Origin: CAIXLI01 sp964587125
Lineage (GTDB): Bacteria > Pseudomonadota > Alphaproteobacteria > UBA9219
Direction: 5' to 3'
NCBI GenBank assembly: GCA_964587125.1
Contig: CAZPKC010000007.1
Location: 41,103-105,102 of the forward strand
Length of the DNA: 64,000 nucleotides
This document shows, in pieces, positions 34,317-43,776 of this stretch; position 1 is the first letter of the stretch; the number at the start of each line of letters is the position of its first letter. The notes beneath the pieces are model-generated. The model had not been told where the DNA came from. It made no database searches and saw only the letters and a list, made by a program, of their open reading frames with translations. A program made the position numbers and the translations under genes.

Positions 34317-35540
34317 ATGCCGTTACAGAGAACCCCTTGCGCGCCTGCTAAGAGGCTCTTCTTCGCCTGCGGCGTTGTTGCGGCGGATTTGCTTGCTTTC
34401 TTTCCGGCGCATGCGCTGGCGCAGCAGACTCCGGCTCCTTCGCCGGGAGCGATGGGCGGGCTGACGCTGCAATCCGTCCTTTCCCAGAACGGATCGTGGT
34501 CGTCCAACCCCTTGCTATCCACGGATGGGTCCCAGTCTTTATGGGGGTCGACGACATCGCCGGAACTTATCATCAAAGATTCGACACCGCTATCCCAAGC
34601 CCTCTTCGACACGAAAATCGACGAAAACGTCTTCAACCAGTCCTCTTACGATTCCACCGACCTGCACGAAACCGCGAACCTTTCGAGAATGAACCAGCGC
34701 TGGGAGGTGGGCGTGCAGGCGAACACCGACTACGATACCACGCGCACGAGCCAAACGACAACCGGCCTTTCCCCGACTATCGCAAGGCATTTGGGGTTTG
34801 CGCTCTCGCCCAACGCTGCCTTCAGTCCCACGGCAGCCGACTTGTTTTCTCTCACCAGTTCTCTCGGAACTTCGTCATATGACAACAGCGCTTCTTATTC
34901 GAATTATAATACCTTCTCCGTTTCGCCCGCCTATAACCACAAGTTCGATCCGCTCAATTCGGGCTCCGTTTCGATTCAGGCCCAGAGATATTTGACCACG
35001 AACAACGCGCCCACCAGAACCGACAGTTTGGGACCTTCCTTCGGATGGCAGACGATCTTTACTCCGAGATTCACAGGCAACGCTTCCATTGGCGTCCAAA
35101 CCAGCCGCCAATATGACATCGGAACGCCCACAGGCCCATGGGCTTGGCAGTATACGTTTTCGGGAAGTCTTTCATTTAAGGGCGTTCAGGATACGGCAAA
35201 TTTTACTGCCACGCGCGCGCAAACTCCCTACGGCAACGGAACGGAAGCCTTGCAAACATCCTTATCTCTGGCCGAAAATCACAATTTGACCCCTCTTTTT
35301 TCATTAACTTTTAACGCCCAATATGTATCTTCGACGTATCAGGCGGTTACCGTCGGCAATCTGGAAGACTTTTCCGTCGGCAGCGCTGGAGTTATCTATC
35401 ACGCGACGGAGCGCCTCGATTTTTCTGCAAACTATCAATACCGCTACGAAACCCTGACCGACGAGACAAAAATAGCGCAGGATCATTCGTTCACCGTGAA
35501 TCTTGTTTACCGCCCAAATATGTGGACTCTCGTGCGTTGA
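34317..35540 (+). CDS. Outer-membrane beta-barrel protein of the exopolysaccharide locus
   Basis: A 407-residue protein with a signal peptide ending near AHALA-QQ (about 35). The rest is alternating amphipathic strands rich in Ser, Thr, Tyr and Asn (for example FSVSPAYNHKFDP, LSLTFNAQYVSSTYQ, ANYQYRYETL), with a basic-aromatic end. The position and character fit the PEP-CTERM-associated outer-membrane barrel (TIGR03016-like) family, but I infer this from context rather than a diagnostic motif. It would form the outer-membrane passage for the polymer. It starts 3 nt after the export gene. Confidence 0.75.
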   Translation: MPLQRTPCAPAKRLFFACGVVAADLLAFFPAHALAQQTPAPSPGAMGGLTLQSVLSQNGSWSSNPLLSTDGSQSLWGSTTSPELIIKDSTPLSQALFDTKIDENVFNQSSYDSTDLHETANLSRMNQRWEVGVQANTDYDTTRTSQTTTGLSPTIARHLGFALSPNAAFSPTAADLFSLTSSLGTSSYDNSASYSNYNTFSVSPAYNHKFDPLNSGSVSIQAQRYLTTNNAPTRTDSLGPSFGWQTIFTPRFTGNASIGVQTSRQYDIGTPTGPWAWQYTFSGSLSFKGVQDTANFTATRAQTPYGNGTEALQTSLSLAENHNLTPLFSLTFNAQYVSSTYQAVTVGNLEDFSVGSAGVIYHATERLDFSANYQYRYETLTDETKIAQDHSFTVNLVYRPNMWTLVR

Positions 35541-35588
35541 CGGCTTAATGTTTTTGCCTTATTTGGCAACTTTTGGAAATGAAGGCCT

Positions 35589-37343
35589 ATGGAAGAGCTG
35601 ACACTCTCTGATTATTTCGCCATTCTGCGGCGTTGGCGGAAGGTTTTTTTGTTGACGGCGCTGATCCTGTTGGCGTTGTTAATGACATTTGCGCTACGCT
35701 GGTCAAATTACAGGGCAACAGCCACCGTTCAGATCGAACAGCCGGAAATTTCATCCGCCGCGACAAATATGGGGGAAACCTCCCGCGAGCAGATCGAGGC
35801 TCTGGCCGATCAGCGCCTTAATGCCCTCGAGCAAAAAGTGCTTTCAACGCCTTCCTTGATCGAGGTCATTACAAAATTCGATCTTTACGCAAAAGAACGT
35901 GAGAACACGCCCATCGCCCACATCGCCGAAAAAACGATGTTCAAGAATATCAAGCTTGAACTTGTCAGCAACGCCCTTTCGAACAAGGAAGCTATCGCGT
36001 TCACGATCAATTTCGAGTATCATACCCCCCTTCTCGCGCAACAAGTCACGAACGAACTCGTAACGCGCTTTCTCGACGAGGACCTGAAGGAGCGCCGCAC
36101 GGAAGCGCATGAAACTTCAGCTTTTCTCGGCTCGCAGATCGCGGATCTGGAAGCGTCTTTGTCCGATCAGGAAAAAAAGATCGCCGACTACCAGAGCCAG
36201 CACGGCACAAGCCGTCCCGAAAGTCTGGCCTTTAATCAGCAGCTTGTCGCCACGTTGACGCTTAACCTGCAAGGTCTCGACAGCCAGATATCGGCCAATG
36301 AGGGTTCTACGGGCTCCTTGCGCGCCCAGCTTTCCTCGATCGATCCTTATTCGCGCCTCATCGCGGACGGTCAGGTTTTGACAACTCCCTCCTCGCAGCT
36401 AAAAGCCTTGAAATCGCAGTATGCCGCGCTAACCGCGCAATACGGACCAGAATATCCCGATGTCGTCAAAGTCCGGCACCAGATCGAGGCGCTTGAATCC
36501 CATTCCGGCCACGAGACCAAGGAAACGTCCCAACTCAAGGCTCAAATCGCCGATTTGCGCACAAATCTCGAAGCGGCGGAAAAAACTTACGGGCCGGAAC
36601 ATCCCGATGTCGTGTCGATGAAGAACCAGATGCAAAAGCTTGAAGACCAGCTGGCCACAAACAAGGCAAGCGCGCCTCCTGCCAGCGCGTCGGTTGCGGC
36701 AGATGCCGACAATCCCGCTTATCTGCAGCTTGTGGCGCAGATACACACAATGGAAGAACAGCATAAATCGCTTCTGGAACAGCGCAAAGAGCTTCAGGCA
36801 CAGCTGGACACCTATGAAAAGGCGCTTATCGAAAATCCAGAAGCCGAAAAGGAGATGGCGGCGCTTACGCGCGATCATGAAAACGCCGAGCTGCGCTACC
36901 GCGAGCTTAAAGAAAAGAAAATGGCCGCCGATATGAACGAGCAGATGCAGAAAGACCGCACGGGTGCGCGTTTGGTTCTTGTCAACCCGCCGGAACTTCC
37001 GATCGACACCTATCCGCTACGCATTTTCCTTATCGCTTTCGGCGTTCTTTTTTCTCTTGTGGGAAGCTTTGCGGCCGTCATTGCGGCCCAGATGCTGAAC
37101 CAAGGCATCGTCGGCCCCCATCATGTGGAGTCGATTGTCGGGGTTGCGCCGCTTGTCTGCATCCCCCACATCTTCACGCACGAGGAACACACGTACTCAT
37201 TGCGGCACCGCCTGTGTCAGGGAACCTTCGCATTGGGAGGCGCGTGCGCCGAATTTTCAGCGCCTTATCACAAGAAGCTTATTCCTTATTGCCGCGAACG
37301 CTTGGCTTCTTGCTGCAAGCGTTTCATCCGGCCAAAATTTTAA
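35589..37343 (+). CDS. Chain-length determinant / GumC-like Wzz protein
   Basis: A 584-residue inner-membrane protein. One membrane helix lies at about residues 18-36 (VFLLTALILLALLMTFAL) and one near 475-500 (IFLIAFGVLFSLVGSFAAVIAAQML), with a long periplasmic coiled coil between. Two repeats, YGPEYPDVV near residue 285 and YGPEHPDVV near residue 334, mark a duplicated hairpin 49 residues apart. After the second helix is a 70-residue Cys-rich tail without kinase motifs; the kinase is a separate gene 13 nt downstream. It sets polymer length and works with that kinase. Confidence 0.9.
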   Translation: MEELTLSDYFAILRRWRKVFLLTALILLALLMTFALRWSNYRATATVQIEQPEISSAATNMGETSREQIEALADQRLNALEQKVLSTPSLIEVITKFDLYAKERENTPIAHIAEKTMFKNIKLELVSNALSNKEAIAFTINFEYHTPLLAQQVTNELVTRFLDEDLKERRTEAHETSAFLGSQIADLEASLSDQEKKIADYQSQHGTSRPESLAFNQQLVATLTLNLQGLDSQISANEGSTGSLRAQLSSIDPYSRLIADGQVLTTPSSQLKALKSQYAALTAQYGPEYPDVVKVRHQIEALESHSGHETKETSQLKAQIADLRTNLEAAEKTYGPEHPDVVSMKNQMQKLEDQLATNKASAPPASASVAADADNPAYLQLVAQIHTMEEQHKSLLEQRKELQAQLDTYEKALIENPEAEKEMAALTRDHENAELRYRELKEKKMAADMNEQMQKDRTGARLVLVNPPELPIDTYPLRIFLIAFGVLFSLVGSFAAVIAAQMLNQGIVGPHHVESIVGVAPLVCIPHIFTHEEHTYSLRHRLCQGTFALGGACAEFSAPYHKKLIPYCRERLASCCKRFIRPKF

Positions 37344-37356
37344 CTGGAGACTTCTC

Positions 37357-38142
37357 ATGGACAGGCTGGAAAAAGCCCTCGAAAAATCCAGACAGCAGCG
37401 CGCCGCCTTGGACCCGCAGCTTGCGCAAAGACAGAACGCAGTGGAGATCGGCGGCAAAACGCCCGCTTTTGTCCAGTCCCCGTTCGATGCGAGTTTGGTC
37501 GACGAAGACCAAATGGAACGCAGCCGTATTTTCGCGCACCGCACGCGCTGCGCGGAAGCGGATGTTTACCGCCAGTTGAGAACGAAGGTTTTACAGATCA
37601 TGGCCGCGTCCGGAGCCAAGACGCTGGCCATCACCAGCCCGGATTACGGCGACGGAAAAACGACCGTGACGCTAAATCTCGGCATCAGCATCGCTCTCGA
37701 CCTCAAGCAGACGGTTTTGCTGGTCGATCTCGATTTGCGCAAGCCAAACATGCACGAATATCTGGGCGTCAAGCCGCACGCGGGACTGACTGATTATCTG
37801 CTTAACGACACGCCCCTTTCCGACTGCTTCATGCGCCCCCCGTTCGAACGCGTGAACGTGCTGCCGGCTGGATCGGCTTTGGACTATTCGTCGGAACTTC
37901 TTGGCTCGCCTAAAATGATCTCGCTCGCGCATGAGCTGAAATCGCGCTATCCCGACCGTCTTGTCATTTACGATATGCCGCCCGTTTTGAACCAAGACGA
38001 TCCCATTGCCTTTCTGCCGCAGATCGACGCAGTTCTCGTCGTCGTCCGCGACGGCGTTACGCGCACGGAAGACCTTAAGCGTTGTCTTCAAACGCTTTCC
38101 GGTGCAAAAGTCATCGGGACGGTACTGAATAACTGTTTTTAG
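37357..38142 (+). CDS. CpsD/CapB-type tyrosine-protein kinase of the polysaccharide locus
   Basis: A 261-residue BY-kinase. Walker A is SPDYGDGKTT (94-103), Walker A' VLLVDLDLRKP (120-130), and Walker B VIYDMPP. The N-terminal 80 residues are polar and may contact the Wzz protein. The usual Tyr-cluster at the C-terminus is missing: the protein ends VLNNCF. It should autophosphorylate elsewhere or act as a plain ATPase partner. The start at 37357 follows CTGGAGA with a 7-nt spacer. The longer frame overlaps the Wzz gene and is rejected. Confidence 0.9.
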   Translation: MDRLEKALEKSRQQRAALDPQLAQRQNAVEIGGKTPAFVQSPFDASLVDEDQMERSRIFAHRTRCAEADVYRQLRTKVLQIMAASGAKTLAITSPDYGDGKTTVTLNLGISIALDLKQTVLLVDLDLRKPNMHEYLGVKPHAGLTDYLLNDTPLSDCFMRPPFERVNVLPAGSALDYSSELLGSPKMISLAHELKSRYPDRLVIYDMPPVLNQDDPIAFLPQIDAVLVVVRDGVTRTEDLKRCLQTLSGAKVIGTVLNNCF

Positions 38143-38152
38143 AGGTTTTATC

Positions 38153-40546
38153 ATGGGCTCTCGCAAAAAAATCCTCGCTCTTTTTGGATTCTTGGCTCTC
38201 GCGCTGCCGCTTACGGGATGCGACAACCCGGAACAGAAGGAAGCGCGCTATATCAGGCACGGAAACGCCCTGTTTGAAAAAGAAGAGTTTGAAAAGGCGC
38301 GGATCGAATATAAGAACGCCGCGAAAATTAAGCCCACGGACGCAGAGCCTATATACAGAATCGGGCTTGTGGACGAGCAAGAGGGCGATTTGCGAAATGC
38401 TTTTTCAAACTTTACGGCGGCCGAACAGCAAGACGTCCATTATCATCCCGCCGCGCTTAAAGTTGCCCAGTATTTCCTGGGAGCGCAACAACTCGACGAG
38501 GCCCGCAAGCGGATCGACGCTACGTTAAGCGAAGATCCCAACGATGCCGAAGCCCACGCCCTTTCCGCCGCGTTGCTCTTGCGCGAAAAAAAGCTTGACG
38601 GCGCAGAGGCGGAAGCGCGCATTGCTCTGGCCAAAGACCCCGCCAATGTTTCGGCCTGTTCGGCCCTTACGGGGATATATTCGGCCAAAGGCGAACCCCA
38701 AAAGGCCGTCACCGTCATCAATGACGGCATCGAACGCAATCCTAAAAATCTCGCGCTTTTGCTTTTGCGCGTCATTCTGTTCGAAAAAGCGAACGATTTG
38801 CCCAAAATCGCGGAATCCTATCAGGCCATCTTCAAACTGAAGCCTGACCAAACGCAGTTCCGCGTGAATCTCGCCGAGGAATACATCAAGGCGAACAAGC
38901 TTGACGAAGCCGAAACCTCGCTCCGCAACGGCATGGCCGCTTTGCCGGATAATTGGGAGATGAAGCACCAACTGGTTCTGTTTCTAGCCGAACACCGCAG
39001 CCCCGCCATAGCGGAAGCGGAAATCCGTAAATTGATGGAAGCTTATCCTAAAAACGACGATCTTTATTTTTGGCTGGCCGATCTTTATGTGAACACGAAT
39101 GCCACCGACAAGGCCGTCGATTTGTTGAACCAGATTGTCGATCGCGGACAATACGACGCCCCTGCGCTCAACGCCCGCACGCTTCTGGCGCGCATCAGCA
39201 TCAAACGCGGAAATCGTGATTTGGCGAATAAACTTGTCGCAGCCGTTCTGGCCAAAGCGCCGGATAACCGCGCGGCGCTGCTTGTCCGCGCCAGCATGGC
39301 TTTTGACAACGGCTATACCCAAAGCGCCGTTTCCGATCTTCGCACTATCGTCCGTAACACGCCGAACGACAAGGAGGCCCTGCAACTTCTGGGAGAAACG
39401 CTTCTCTTGCAAGGACATCTCGACCTCGCGATCGACACTATGAAAAAATTGACCGATCTCGACCCGACGAATCTAGCGGCGCGCGTCCGTTTAGCGCAAG
39501 TCATTCATCTCAACGGCGACACAAAACAGGCGATGGAATTGATTTCGCTTGTCACCAAAGCCGCGCCTGCTTACGCGATAGGATGGGAATCGGCGGCGCG
39601 TTTCGCCATTGACGCCAAGGAATGGCTTCCCGCCGAGAATGCCATCGGCACTTTGGATAAATTGCATGGACAGCACCTGACCGCCAGTTATCTGGAAGGG
39701 CAGGTTCTCGAGAGCAACGGCAAGAGCGAGGAAGCGATCGCCAAATATATGGAGGTGATCAATGCCGATCCGGAAACGCCGCTCGCCGAGCACGCGCTGA
39801 AGTCGCTGCTCGACGCTTATAACAAACTTAACCGCATAGACGCCGCTGCACGCTATTTAGAAACGCTGAAGACCAACAGCCCGCTTGTGTCGGTTCTGAT
39901 CGGCAAATGCTATGCCATAGAAGGCAAGACGGGCGAAAGCGCCGCGGCCTACGACAAAGCCATTAAGGCGAATGCCGCCATCCCCGACGCCTATCTCGAC
40001 CGCGCTCACCTTTCTTTCGAAGAGCACAAGATGGACGAGGCTTTAGACGTTCTGAAAAAAGGCACCGCGGCCGTGCCCAACGATTTCCGCGCGCCTCTGA
40101 ACGCGGCCAGCCTTCTGGGCAGCATGGGAAAATATCGGGAAGCGATCGCGATGTATGACGATATCTTGGCGCGCAATCCCGGACTTGACGTCGCCGCCAA
40201 CAATCTCGCGGAAATGATTGCCGATAACGAATACAACGACTCCGCCGCGCTGGAAAAAGCGAGAAACGCGGCGGAACGATTCAGCGGCTCGACCAATCCC
40301 CTTTTGCTCGACACGCTTGGCTGGGTCTACTTCCGGCAAGGGAACTTGCCTCAGGCGCAGACGATTCTGGAACGCGCCATAGGTCTTGGCGGCGCGTTGC
40401 CCCCCCAGCTTCATTATCACTATGGCGCGATTCTCTTGAAAAGCGGCAAAACCGATAAGGCCAAAGCCGAGCTTGAACTAGCGGTCGCCAAGGGAGCGGC
40501 TTATCCCGGAATTGAAGACGCGAAGAAATTGCTGGATTCGCAATAA
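38153..40546 (+). CDS. TPR-repeat lipoprotein of the Prs type (PrsT-like)
   Basis: A 797-residue lipoprotein. The signal peptide (about 1-22) ends in the lipobox LTGC. Almost all the rest is TPR helices in 34-residue units, recognised by recurring A-x-(Y/A)-x3-(I/L) and P-D/N-D-x-A patterns such as DPNDAEAHALSAALLL, DPTNLAARVRLAQVIHL and VPNDFRAPLNAASLLG. It is comparable in length to PEP-CTERM-associated PrsT proteins. It probably scaffolds export or modification of the polymer in the periplasm. Last gene of the operon, 10 nt after the kinase. Confidence 0.88.
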   Translation: MGSRKKILALFGFLALALPLTGCDNPEQKEARYIRHGNALFEKEEFEKARIEYKNAAKIKPTDAEPIYRIGLVDEQEGDLRNAFSNFTAAEQQDVHYHPAALKVAQYFLGAQQLDEARKRIDATLSEDPNDAEAHALSAALLLREKKLDGAEAEARIALAKDPANVSACSALTGIYSAKGEPQKAVTVINDGIERNPKNLALLLLRVILFEKANDLPKIAESYQAIFKLKPDQTQFRVNLAEEYIKANKLDEAETSLRNGMAALPDNWEMKHQLVLFLAEHRSPAIAEAEIRKLMEAYPKNDDLYFWLADLYVNTNATDKAVDLLNQIVDRGQYDAPALNARTLLARISIKRGNRDLANKLVAAVLAKAPDNRAALLVRASMAFDNGYTQSAVSDLRTIVRNTPNDKEALQLLGETLLLQGHLDLAIDTMKKLTDLDPTNLAARVRLAQVIHLNGDTKQAMELISLVTKAAPAYAIGWESAARFAIDAKEWLPAENAIGTLDKLHGQHLTASYLEGQVLESNGKSEEAIAKYMEVINADPETPLAEHALKSLLDAYNKLNRIDAAARYLETLKTNSPLVSVLIGKCYAIEGKTGESAAAYDKAIKANAAIPDAYLDRAHLSFEEHKMDEALDVLKKGTAAVPNDFRAPLNAASLLGSMGKYREAIAMYDDILARNPGLDVAANNLAEMIADNEYNDSAALEKARNAAERFSGSTNPLLLDTLGWVYFRQGNLPQAQTILERAIGLGGALPPQLHYHYGAILLKSGKTDKAKAELELAVAKGAAYPGIEDAKKLLDSQ

Positions 40547-40569
40547 AGTGGCAATTCCCGAAGCCACAA

Positions 40570-40614
40570 AATGTTAAGGGGAAGGGACGCGATTGCGCCC
40601 CTTCCCCTTAACAT
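40570..40614 (-). terminator. Terminator of tRNA-Lys
   Basis: Seventeen-base perfect arms AATGTTAAGGGGAAGGG and CCCTTCCCCTTAACATT around a 12-nt loop, adjoining the tRNA 3' end, with TTTTGTGG on the minus strand. It also lies after the TPR gene on the plus strand, where the T-run is absent. Confidence 0.7.
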
Positions 40615-40690
40615 TGGTGACCTCGACGGGATTTGAACCCGTGACCCCCTGATTAAAAGTCAGATGCTCTACCGGCTGAGCTACGAGGTC
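40615..40690 (-). tRNA. tRNA-Lys (TTT)
   Basis: A 76-nt tRNA with encoded CCA. Acceptor GACCTCG pairs with CGAGGTC. The D-arm GTAGCTCAGCCGGTAGAGC is present, and the anticodon loop CTTTTAA gives TTT. The T-arm is CGGGTTCAAATCCCG. All features are canonical for lysine. Confidence 0.96.
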
Positions 40691-40753
40691 GCCTGCGGAA
40701 GGGGCCCTTTGTTATCAGGTAATTACCGCGTCTGCAACACCTTCCGTTTAGTT

Positions 40754-41686
40754 TCAGGCCCCTACGAGGGCTTTAGCGAAATCTTCGGCCAGAAACGGCT
40801 GTAAATCGTCCGCCTGCTCGCCAACGCCGATCGCATAAATGGGAAGCTTGAACCTATCCGCCAGCGCGACAAGTACCCCCCCTTTGGCCGAACCGTCCAA
40901 TTTTGTCACGACAAGCCCCGTTATGTTCGTCATGCCTTTAAAGGCTTCGACCTGCGCGTGGGCATTTTGCCCTGTCGTGGCGTCGAGCGTTAAAATCGTC
41001 GCGTGCGGCGCAGACGCATCGAGCTTCTTGATCACGCGGATAATTTTCGCCAATTCCTGCATCAGGTTATCTTTGTTATGAAGGCGCCCTGCGGTATCAA
41101 TCATCAGAATATCGCTTTCTTCCGAGCGCGCTTCCTCGAACGCGCGATAGGCCAATGCCGCAGGATCGCTCCCCTCTGCGCCGGTCACGACTTTCGCCCC
41201 GACACGCTCCCCCCAGATTTGGAGTTGCTTGATCGCGGCCGCGCGAAAAGTGTCTCCTGCCGCCAAAGCGACTTTCAGCCCGTGGTCGATATAGCTTTGC
41301 GCGAATTTCCCGATTGTCGTTGTCTTGCCGGTTCCGTTGACGCCGACCACCAAAATGACGAACGGCTTGCGCGAGAAATCGATCTCAAGAGGTTTTGCGA
41401 CGGGTTTCAAAATCGCGGCAATAAGCGCGGCCAAGGCCTGCTTGACCTCGTCTTCGCCGACTTCCTTGCCGAACCTCGATTTGCCAAATTCCGCAACGAG
41501 CCTCGCCGCCGTTTGCGGGCCGAGGTCGGCGCAAATAAGCGCTTCCTCTAGTTTCGCGAGCCTATCGGCGCCGAGTTTGCTTTTGGTGAAGACGCTCGAA
41601 ATGTCTTCGCCCAATTTGGCCGAACTACGCTGCAAGCCTCTGCGCAAGCGTGAAATCCAGCCAGATTCTTCATTTGCCTCGCTCAT
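40754..41686 (-). CDS. ftsY: Signal recognition particle receptor FtsY
   Basis: A 310-residue SRP GTPase. The N domain (about 20-95) precedes the G domain with G1 GVNGTGKTTT, G2 GDTFRAAA, G3 DTAGR, and G4 TKLDGSAKGG. The acidic A domain is nearly absent; only a short N-terminal extension with SGWISRLRRGL remains, which may serve as the membrane helix. It receives SRP-ribosome complexes at the inner membrane. It overlaps mtaB by ATGA. Confidence 0.95.
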   Translation of the reverse strand: MSEANEESGWISRLRRGLQRSSAKLGEDISSVFTKSKLGADRLAKLEEALICADLGPQTAARLVAEFGKSRFGKEVGEDEVKQALAALIAAILKPVAKPLEIDFSRKPFVILVVGVNGTGKTTTIGKFAQSYIDHGLKVALAAGDTFRAAAIKQLQIWGERVGAKVVTGAEGSDPAALAYRAFEEARSEESDILMIDTAGRLHNKDNLMQELAKIIRVIKKLDASAPHATILTLDATTGQNAHAQVEAFKGMTNITGLVVTKLDGSAKGGVLVALADRFKLPIYAIGVGEQADDLQPFLAEDFAKALVGA

Positions 41687-42924
41687 GAATTATTCCCAAC
41701 CTTTGCGACAACTTCGCCATTCTCGCCTCTCGCGCATCGCGCGTCAACGATTTGGCCGACAGGAGCCTCGCCGATCAATTTCAGTTTGGCGAACTGCGGC
41801 GTGCAGCCGATTCCGTTGTTTTCGACCAAAACCTCGACCGTTTTGCCGATGAGCGATTCGTAATGCCGTTGCGTCGCTTTTTCGCCCAGAGCGCGCAGGC
41901 AAAGGGCGCGTTCTTTCCGCAGGTTCCCATGGATTTGCGGCATTTTCGAAGCAGGCGTTCCCTTGCGCGAGGAATAAGGAAACACATGAAGCCACGTCAG
42001 GCCGCATTGCTCGACAAGAGTGCGCGTCTGTTCGAACATCGCCTCGGTTTCGGTCGGAAAACCGGCGATGATATCCGCGCCGAAAACGACATCGGGTCGT
42101 ATTTTCCGCGCGCGCTCGATAAGACGGACAACATCCGCGCGCGAATGGCGGCGTTTCATGCGCTTCAGAATCATGTCGTCGCCCGATTGCAAGCTCAAGT
42201 GGATATGCGGCATCAGGCGCGGCTCATCCGCGATCGTCTCCCATAAATCCTCGTCGATTCCGGCGGGATCGAGCGAAGACAGGCGCAGACGCCTTAAATC
42301 CGGCACTTTCGACAAAACGCGCCGAACCATGAAACCCAGTGTGGGTTCTCCCGGCAAATCGCGCCCATACGAAGCTATATCGACGCCAGTTAAAACAATT
42401 TCGTTAAAGCCTTCCGCAACGCGCATTCGCGCTTCCGCCGTTATGTCTTCAAAAGACACCGAGCGCGATGCGCCGCGCCCGAAGGGAATGATGCAAAAAG
42501 TGCATGCGTTGTCGCAGCCGTTCTGAATTTCCACGAAAGCACGTTGCAGCGCGGGTGCCGCACGGCCTTTTAATTTAGACACGGGCTGGGGCAACGCGGC
42601 ATTTCCGACAAGGGCGATAAAACTTTCCGGCTGCACTTTCGCCTTATTATCGACGACACAATCAACCTCGCGCATCGCAGCGTATTTTTGCGGATTGATC
42701 TGGGAAGAACAGCCTGTGACGATAATTTTTACGAAGGGTTTCTCGCGCTTCAGGCGGCGGATGGCCTGTCCGGCTTGACGTTCGGCTTCGGCGGTCACGG
42801 CGCACGTGTTGACGATGACGATATCGCGCAATCCAGCCGCTTCGGCAACGCGCTCCATCGCCTCGGATTCGGCGGCGTTCAAGCGGCAGCCGAAAGTCAG
42901 AACTTTAGGCGCGGCGTTTTTCAT
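41683..42924 (-). CDS. mtaB: tRNA t6A37 methylthiotransferase MtaB
   Basis: A 413-residue methylthiotransferase with two iron-sulfur clusters. The UPF0004 domain has Cys in FGCRLN, VNTCAVT and VTGCSSQ. The radical SAM motif GCDNACTFCIIPFGRG follows (C-x3-C-x2-C), and a C-terminal TRAM-like domain is present. It converts t6A37 to ms2t6A37 in ANN-decoding tRNAs. The ATG at 42924 overlaps dapF by 20 nt; a TTG two codons upstream is possible. The mtaB-ftsY pairing is common in alphaproteobacteria. Confidence 0.92.
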   Translation of the reverse strand: MKNAAPKVLTFGCRLNAAESEAMERVAEAAGLRDIVIVNTCAVTAEAERQAGQAIRRLKREKPFVKIIVTGCSSQINPQKYAAMREVDCVVDNKAKVQPESFIALVGNAALPQPVSKLKGRAAPALQRAFVEIQNGCDNACTFCIIPFGRGASRSVSFEDITAEARMRVAEGFNEIVLTGVDIASYGRDLPGEPTLGFMVRRVLSKVPDLRRLRLSSLDPAGIDEDLWETIADEPRLMPHIHLSLQSGDDMILKRMKRRHSRADVVRLIERARKIRPDVVFGADIIAGFPTETEAMFEQTRTLVEQCGLTWLHVFPYSSRKGTPASKMPQIHGNLRKERALCLRALGEKATQRHYESLIGKTVEVLVENNGIGCTPQFAKLKLIGEAPVGQIVDARCARGENGEVVAKVGNNS

Positions 42925-43774
42925 CGCCAAAATCTTCGGCTATCACGCCGCTAAAACTAAAGCCGACGGGGCCGATCATGACGACATGGTTATCGCCGCG
43001 CCATTCGATGACGAGTTCGCCGCCGTCTAAAACAATCGTCGCGCGGCGCGCGCTCAAGCCTCGCCTCACGGCAGCGACTAACGTCGCGCATGCTCCCGTG
43101 CCGCACGCTTCGGTGATGCCGCAGCCGCGTTCCCACACGCGCATACGAATGCGATCCGGGGTTATAATTTTCGCGATTTCGATATTGCAGCGTTCGGGAA
43201 ACATCGGATCGTTTTCCAAACGAGAACCGACCTCGCTTAATTTGACGGCTTCGGCATCGGGAACGAAAAACACGGCATGGGGATTGCCCACGTTGACGCA
43301 ACAGGGCGAAGACAATCCGCCCGAAGCGACGGGAGCCGTCAACGTGTCGGCTTCGCGCGCCAAGGGAATTTCGTTCCACGCGAGGTGCGGCGCGCCCATA
43401 TCGACGGCGATCATGCCGGAAGAATCCTCCCACGCCTCCAGAAGGCCGGAGATCGTCTCGACGACGCATTTCTTGCGTCCCAGTTCATCGAACATCAGGG
43501 AAGCCACGCAGCGCGTCGCGTTGCCGCAGGCTCCCGCGCGGCTGCCGTCGGCATTATAAATTTCCATATGCACATCGGCTTCGAATTCTTCGGGTTCGCG
43601 CAAAACAATGATCTGGTCGCACCCGACCCCGCGTCTGCGGTTTCCCACAGCGCGAAGAAAATTTTCGGAAGGCGCAAAATCGCTCGAACGACCGTCAAAG
43701 ATGGCAAAATCGTTACCGAGCCCGTGCATTTCGAGAAAAGGCAAAGGATTGCCGATAGGTTTCGAAAGCGGCAT
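42905..43774 (-). CDS. dapF: Diaminopimelate epimerase
   Basis: A 289-residue PLP-independent racemase of lysine and peptidoglycan precursor synthesis, interconverting LL- and meso-DAP. The two catalytic cysteines lie in GACGNATRC and TEACGTGAC. MHGLGNDFAIFD opens the first half-domain and VNVGNPHAVFF marks the second. It starts 2 nt after the upstream DUF4167 gene. Confidence 0.95.
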   Translation of the reverse strand: MPLSKPIGNPLPFLEMHGLGNDFAIFDGRSSDFAPSENFLRAVGNRRRGVGCDQIIVLREPEEFEADVHMEIYNADGSRAGACGNATRCVASLMFDELGRKKCVVETISGLLEAWEDSSGMIAVDMGAPHLAWNEIPLAREADTLTAPVASGGLSSPCCVNVGNPHAVFFVPDAEAVKLSEVGSRLENDPMFPERCNIEIAKIITPDRIRMRVWERGCGITEACGTGACATLVAAVRRGLSARRATIVLDGGELVIEWRGDNHVVMIGPVGFSFSGVIAEDFGDEKRRA

Positions 43775-43776
43775 TT

